NCBI RefSeq assembly: GCF_963675165.1
Contig: NC_087393.1
Span: forward strand, 4,035,502 to 4,099,501
Source: Halichondria panicea
Taxonomy: Eukaryota; Porifera; Demospongiae; Suberitida; Halichondriidae
DNA: 64,000 nucleotides
Reading direction: 5' to 3'
Every line of letters starts with the position of its first letter. The first letter of the stretch is position 1. Below are positions 59,701-64,000 of the stretch, piece after piece. The position numbers and the translations under genes are program-made. The notes below the pieces were generated by a model. It was not told the DNA's origin. It saw nothing but the letters and a program-made list of their open reading frames with translations, and made no database searches.

Positions 59701-60563
59701 CCAATCCCTCTTCTACTCTATCTATGGTTTGGGCAAGCCGCGAAAACGAAAATATATGTTATTCTGTAATCGTTAGTATAATTATAGCAATAATTATAGG
59801 GATGATGCAATTGTTGCAATTTTATGATGACCATTATTTTTACGCTACCAGGAGGCTGAGATTGCCAAGGCTGGACTAGATGGTAAGAAAGCTCTGGGGA
59901 AGAAGATCATCGTGGACTGGGCCAAGGCTGACTTGGGAATTAACAAGAAAACAGTGAGTGCAGAGGATGAATCTAGTCCACTGCATTGTGTGTTACACTT
60001 TTCAGTGGCTGCAATGTTTTGTTGAATGAACCACTTGCATTCAATGCACATGATAATGAACAATCATGATCTTTGAGAGTCCATTAAGAACATTACGACT
60101 TCCCTCGTTAAATCTTTAGTTGCATAAACCTGATAACTCTGTGTTCCCCTGCATGCAGGCTAGCACAGTGTCTGAGACATGGGATGCAAGTGCTGTCTCC
60201 AAGACTCTGGGAAGTCGAGAAAGGTGCAATATACTAGATACTGCCATTCACAATTGGTACTTTCATTGATATGAGTAGAGCTCATACAGCAGATGACCCT
60301 TTACCACAGTTCTTCATGTTAGAATTACACAGGAGCCTTTGATGACCCATTCCCATAATACAAATAGACTTACACAAGAGTGTTTAATGACCCTTTACCA
60401 TATTACTTTAATCTCTCCACACAGCACGACTTCCAAGATTGCTGCCCTAGAGGCCAAGCTCCGGCAGATGGAGGAGTCAGACGTCCCCGTCAAGAGACCA
60501 CGCCTCTCTCCCCACCCCCTCACACACAGACACACTTTAGGTGATTCTAGATCTGTATACTGA
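56734..60563 (+). CDS. RBM18: RNA-binding protein RBM18
   Basis: Five exons join in phase: 56,734-57,062, 58,686-58,809, 59,852-59,953, 60,159-60,223, 60,425-60,563, giving 252 residues (human 190). Residues 1-95 are a Ser/Thr/Pro-rich extension. One RRM follows, with RNP2 as HKLWIGNLDKRLT and RNP1 as PRGYVFVEYSSRE, then KKIIVDWAKAD. The C-terminus has KIAALEAKLRQMEES, matching the conserved helix of RBM18. Family members are nuclear RNA-binding proteins of poorly known role. ATG 56,734 is chosen because it opens the low-complexity leader after the likely 5' acceptor; an in-frame ATG at 56,716 is the alternative. Confidence 0.9.
57063..58685. other. RBM18 intron 1
   Basis: 1.6 kb intron. Contains the MITE at 58,239-58,554 and a short duplication around ACACTATTGGATG near 57,527 and 57,563. 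Otherwise nothing recognised. Confidence 0.6.
58239..58554. mobile_element. TA-flanked MITE with TTGATTAAACGCCC ends
   Basis: Left end TACCGTATTTACTTGATTAA and right end, read inward, TACTATATTTACTTGATTAA, both followed by ACGCCC. Inner phrases TCTCGTTTAAACGCCC are repeated near both ends. TA at both borders. Confidence 0.85.
59050..59765. repeat. Inverted repeat pair in RBM18 intron 2
   Basis: About 45 bases around ATAGATAGAGTAGAAGAGGG followed by ATTGGAAACGGAAGT at 59,085-59,128 recur inverted at 59,690-59,738. The pair bounds about 0.6 kb with no recognised gene, and may be a foldback element or an inverted duplication. Confidence 0.6.
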
Positions 60564-60751
60564 ACACACTAGCTAGCAGGTATGGCATATGCATCAGCTA
60601 TAAATAAGTTTTTTGTGTTATGTCACTTATTATGTTGATTTTATCGTATGACCTTGATCTGGTGTATTTCTTCATCAAACAAAATTGGCACATTATCATG
60701 GTATGGGTATATAAGCAAGCGTACTCTTCCTAATGAACTCTTGTTTATAGT

Positions 60752-61561
60752 CTATCCTCGTTTCTGTTTTTTGAACCATGGAATCTTGGGCACAAATCTG
60801 GGTGTTGTCTTCATGTACTTTTCATAGTCTGATCCAAACTCCTTCACCAAATCAGGTTCTTCAAAAACAGCGACTGCGTAGACAACATACAAAGTGAACA
60901 TGGTAGCCAGTAATAGGTGGCCCAGGGTCAAACGTGGGGTAACCCATAGCAACAACAACGAGAATGTATAGATGGGGTGTCGCACAAAACCATAAAGACC
61001 AGACAACACTAATCTAGTTGGTGCTGCTTCTGGTCTTTTCGCTATTCCTAGCATCTGAATCGGGTTGAGATTTAGTAGAGCTGTTGTAACACCACAGACT
61101 GAAAATAACATCAAACCAAACACAACAAGCCTTAACCAAGGATTGACAATGTCCCATATTACTTCCGTCATAGGAATCCAACAAATGTACATAATGTACA
61201 AGCATGATGCACTGGCGAACACGTACACCGACCTATGGTAGGATTCAGGCAAAACAAACGTCAACAGTTTCTTCAGTGGTCCTCTCAGCATCGAACTGTG
61301 TTGAAGTCCGAACAGACCTGCTAGTAGTGTGTTATTGATGGCTGGAGCAGAGCTCAGGAAAGGGAGCGTCAGTCTGTTCCATTCTGGCTTGTGGTTGACG
61401 CCCAATAGCTGGTAGATGAGATTGTGGTAATCTTTGGGTGCCAGTGATAAGAGCAACTTGATATCCAGCACAAACACACTCATGTAGACAAGGGACAGCC
61501 CAGCAAAAATCCCACAAACCAGTCGAACAGCAAGTGAAATGATCTTCATCTCTTGCTTCAT
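60752..61561 (-). CDS. MddA/nurim-like membrane thiol or isoprenylcysteine-type methyltransferase
   Basis: One exon, 269 residues, with about six membrane segments. Key features are LAGLFGLQHSSMLR (residues about 80-93), RSVYVFASASCLYIMY, the box GLYGFVRHPIYTFSLLLLWV near residue 190, then PRLTLGHLLLATMFTLYV, and FEEPDLVKEFGSDYEKYM. The RHPxY and EExDL...FGxxYxxY pairs bind S-adenosylmethionine in the isoprenylcysteine methyltransferase/NnrU superfamily. The pattern Q-H-S then TRLTxGHLL then EExDL fits bacterial methanethiol S-methyltransferase (MddA) and animal nurim; from memory it looks closer to MddA, because human nurim lacks the EExDL box. Substrate is therefore uncertain. The gene converges with RBM18 and has no intron in its coding part, unlike its neighbours. 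Confidence 0.75.
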   Translation of the reverse strand: MKQEMKIISLAVRLVCGIFAGLSLVYMSVFVLDIKLLLSLAPKDYHNLIYQLLGVNHKPEWNRLTLPFLSSAPAINNTLLAGLFGLQHSSMLRGPLKKLLTFVLPESYHRSVYVFASASCLYIMYICWIPMTEVIWDIVNPWLRLVVFGLMLFSVCGVTTALLNLNPIQMLGIAKRPEAAPTRLVLSGLYGFVRHPIYTFSLLLLWVTPRLTLGHLLLATMFTLYVVYAVAVFEEPDLVKEFGSDYEKYMKTTPRFVPKIPWFKKQKRG

Positions 61562-61610
61562 TTGAAGGTTGAGTTGATAATGGTCGCATTTATGAAAGTC
61601 ACATACGGTC

Positions 61611-61697
61611 CCAGGCCGATTTTTTTTTAATAGAACGAAGTTGAAAAATATGCTGACCTAGCGTTCAATTGGAGACGGATCAGCCTGGAATCGAGGC
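61611..61697. repeat. Partial end of the RecQ-transposon family
   Basis: GACCTAGCGTTCAATTGGAG followed by ACGGATCAGCCTGGAATCGAGGCTA closely matches the right end of the element at 22,737-24,353. The left part has only CCCAGGCCGAT, so this is a short internally deleted copy. Confidence 0.7.
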
Positions 61698-62081
61698 TAG
61701 TCTCCTACATGCAGTCCTCACGTTGACTGGGCCCATAACCTGTTCAAAGTTTATGGAAACTGACAAGACTGACACAAAAACAATCATACGCATGGTTAAA
61801 TAAGAACCTGTCAGAATGTTCTAGAATAGTTACTAAATATAGACTAAATGATGCAATAACTAATAAGTCATAATCAGTTATAGTTCAACCTTGAAATTAT
61901 AATTATGTTCAACACATGGCACTAGTGATTATGAACAGACATGCAAAGAAGCAGCCGCACAAGAATAGAATACAGAGAACAAAGTATGGGAAAATTAACA
62001 TGTACACCATTAATTGACTATTATTACGGCCATGAATATAATTATACCTATGATTGTACGCATAGATATTGGCTTAAGTCT
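61698..62081. other. Intergenic between the MddA-like gene and RSL1D1
   Basis: AT-rich spacer; no gene, repeat or terminator-like feature that I can support. Confidence 0.5.
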
Positions 62082-63711
62082 TCAGTTTCCTTGGTAACCA
62101 TCATGGTCGTTATCAGTGTCGGTATCGAGCTTGACTCGCTTGGTTTGGGGTCCTTCGTCACTGGCAGCTGGCAGCAGGGCCGGAGGGGGAGGGAGGGAGT
62201 TGTAGATAGGGAGGGATATAGAGTCGGGCGTCTTCAGATGAACTGATTGGATATTGTGTAGTCCTCGTGGTATGTGCGAGGAGACTCCTTTAATTGCCGC
62301 TAGTGTACGTGTTAGTGACCAGGTGCTCACAAGTGAACCCCACCCTTCCAATGGAGACGTTGCTATGGTGTGTGTGGGAGGGTGTGTGTGTGTGTGAGTG
62401 GGTGAGGGTGTGTGTGTGGGGGGGAGGGGGATATCACTATATAACTCAGGTGAGTACGGAAAAGTTAATTCATACACATACCACATTGTGACGTAATTAC
62501 ACAAACTGTCAGTATTTCAACGTACACATAGCATGGTTTACAAATTATACGACAGTACTATAATTATACGGACCCTACCAGCACGAGCCTAGACCAATGT
62601 GCAGGTAGGTGGAGTTTCTAGCTTGCTGAATCTCCAGTGCCAAATCTTTCTTCAACATGTCCACAGGAATTGGCAGCCTGCAAGAGAATTGGTAGTACTC
62701 AATGGTCATTCTTAAGTATGCTACGTTCACTTACTTTTTCGTTTCGAAGAACCTCTTTCCCAGTAATCGGGGGAGCATCTGGTAGACACGTTTATCAGAT
62801 AAGAAGATGTCGTAGTTAGAGCAGAGTTGACGTTTGGACTCAAATGATTTGTAGTTAGTCTTTAGCTTGCTGATGGAATCACCTGTGTACGCAATCACAA
62901 AGATGAAGGGGAACACTATGTACAAAAGTTAATACAAATAGGATCTTTAAAGGGCCATAGCTTTAGTTTTGATGGTCCAACTTGAATAATCCCGAAAATT
63001 GTAGGCTATGCATGTAGGTAAGGGAATGTGGGCTGTGACCGAAAATCACAAAAATGTTGTGATTTTAATTACTGCAATCAGACAAACTGGCGACTAGTTA
63101 TGGCCACTCAAAGAAATAATTTCTGCCAATGCTTTCCGGCTTAGACATACATAAATACACATCATGCATGTACGTTTGCAGTGTGCAACCAACCTACCTT
63201 GTTGACGCCTTCGACTTTCTTCTCTTTCAAGAATTCCTTGGCTTCTCCTTTCTCTCTCTCAGTGATGAGGCACAGGTCAGTGCCAGCGACGGGGTAGAGG
63301 GTGTGTGGGAGTGGCCTGGGTGGGTCACATGATACCGTGCGGTTACATAGGAACAATGATGATGGCATTTTACCTAGCTTGATTATAACCAATTGAAATA
63401 TAGTGTGTATCCTAAGTGTGCAACAGGTGATGAATGTATAACAAAAACCACATCAAAGAGATTATCTCCTTTTGTGTAGGGTTGCCAACTCACACTCTCA
63501 ATGATCGGACAGTCCTGTCAGGGATCTTCTTGAGTGCCACCACCATGGAGACAAGAGAATCTTCATCAACCAGCTTAGGCTTGCTCTTCTTTTGCACAGT
63601 ACTGTGATATGTCTGGAGTGCTGCTACTGCCTTGCTCACCTGTGCAAGCAACAACAGGTTAAGTAGCAGCATACTATTATTATACAGTTCCCTCACCAAA
63701 GTCTCATCCAT
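62082..63711 (-). CDS. RSL1D1: Ribosomal L1 domain-containing protein 1-like
   Basis: Nucleolar L1-fold protein linked to 60S ribosome maturation. Exons: 63,711-63,697 (only MDETL), 63,639-63,496, 63,377 to about 63,194, 62,882-62,735, 62,677-62,579, 62,362-62,082. The L1 fold is seen in VSKAVAALQTYHSTV, IPLPHTLYP-like PLPHTLYPVAGTDLCLIT, NYKSFESKRQLCSNYDIFLS, DKRVYQMLPRLLGKRFFETK, LPIPVDM, SIGRVGFTCEHLVTNT and IQSVHLKTPDSISLPIYNSL, in the same order as human RSL1D1. The tail ends with a basic KRVKLD and acidic stretch. Between EHLVTNT and LAAIKGV (about 62,300-62,312) the frame shifts by one base, so as read the last exon is broken. The Lys-rich tail of vertebrate RSL1D1 is absent. Confidence 0.82.
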
Positions 63712-64000
63712 GATGCTGGTTTGCTCAAGCCTATTATTTTTGGCTGGGTTGCAACCACGTGGCTTTACCTCAGTATAAACAAGCCCTTGCAAACGGCTAG
63801 ATATCTATTCCGTTCTATTAAGGAAACATCGGCCTCTATTTATTTCATCACATATCGACGACCTTTGCCCACATTTCAATGTCTTATAACAAATTCTCAA
63901 TCTGTACACACATATATAACAACATGATATCTAGGCACATTATAATTATACAATGATCAGCAAGGTAGAAAGTTATTGGATAATAACGTCATCAATCATG
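63712..64000. other. Upstream of RSL1D1, nothing further seen
   Basis: Open plus-strand frame at 63,721-63,927 has no recognisable domain. Probably promoter and 5' untranslated DNA of RSL1D1. Confidence 0.4.

Noticed and set aside
62300-62342. 43-bp intron (GTGAGC to AG) to explain the RSL1D1 frame break
   Set aside because: It would remove the conserved EHLVTN and LAAIK residues, so a one-base indel fits better.

Overview
This window looks like nuclear DNA of an early-branching animal, most likely a demosponge. That is inference. The basis is intron-bearing animal genes (XYLT, SLC35B3, RBM18, RSL1D1) with short introns and GTRAGT donors, AT-rich spacers full of ATAATTAT and CATGCATG motifs, 2A-like peptides in reading frames, and a Ngaro retroelement. 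A cnidarian or another marine invertebrate cannot be excluded from the sequence alone. I found no bacterial operons, CRISPR arrays, rRNA or tRNA genes.

Layout. Positions 1-2.9 kb hold the first four exons of a minus-strand gene with an RG-rich N-terminus that I do not recognise. From about 3 to 37 kb the DNA is a graveyard. It contains small transposons with intact ends, tandem duplications, and broken fragments of SET, HECT, protein-kinase, non-LTR reverse transcriptase, RecQ-helicase, ZAD-like and C2H2 coding sequence, plus a 5.3 kb Ngaro tyrosine-recombinase retrotransposon (27,675-33,009) with A1-B1-A2-B2 split repeats. Four insertions in this part have perfect 9-bp target duplications and termini beginning TAG. 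One of them, 1.6 kb long, carries a decayed RecQ-like helicase gene and a ZAD-like gene.

From 37.6 kb to the end the window is gene-dense. In order: SLC35B3 (PAPS transporter, minus), a FAM167-like coiled-coil gene (plus), a one-exon gene with a 2A peptide (plus), xylosyltransferase XYLT (minus), RBM18 (plus), a membrane methyltransferase of the MddA/nurim kind (minus) and RSL1D1 (minus). Two pairs are head to head over about 0.3-0.4 kb (SLC35B3/FAM167-like and XYLT/RBM18), suggesting shared promoters. XYLT starts glycosaminoglycan chains and SLC35B3 brings the sulfate donor into the Golgi, so two steps of proteoglycan synthesis lie within 20 kb of each other.

Exon models were made by eye from reading frame, splice signals, phase agreement and remembered family features. 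Domain names for small fragments are tentative.
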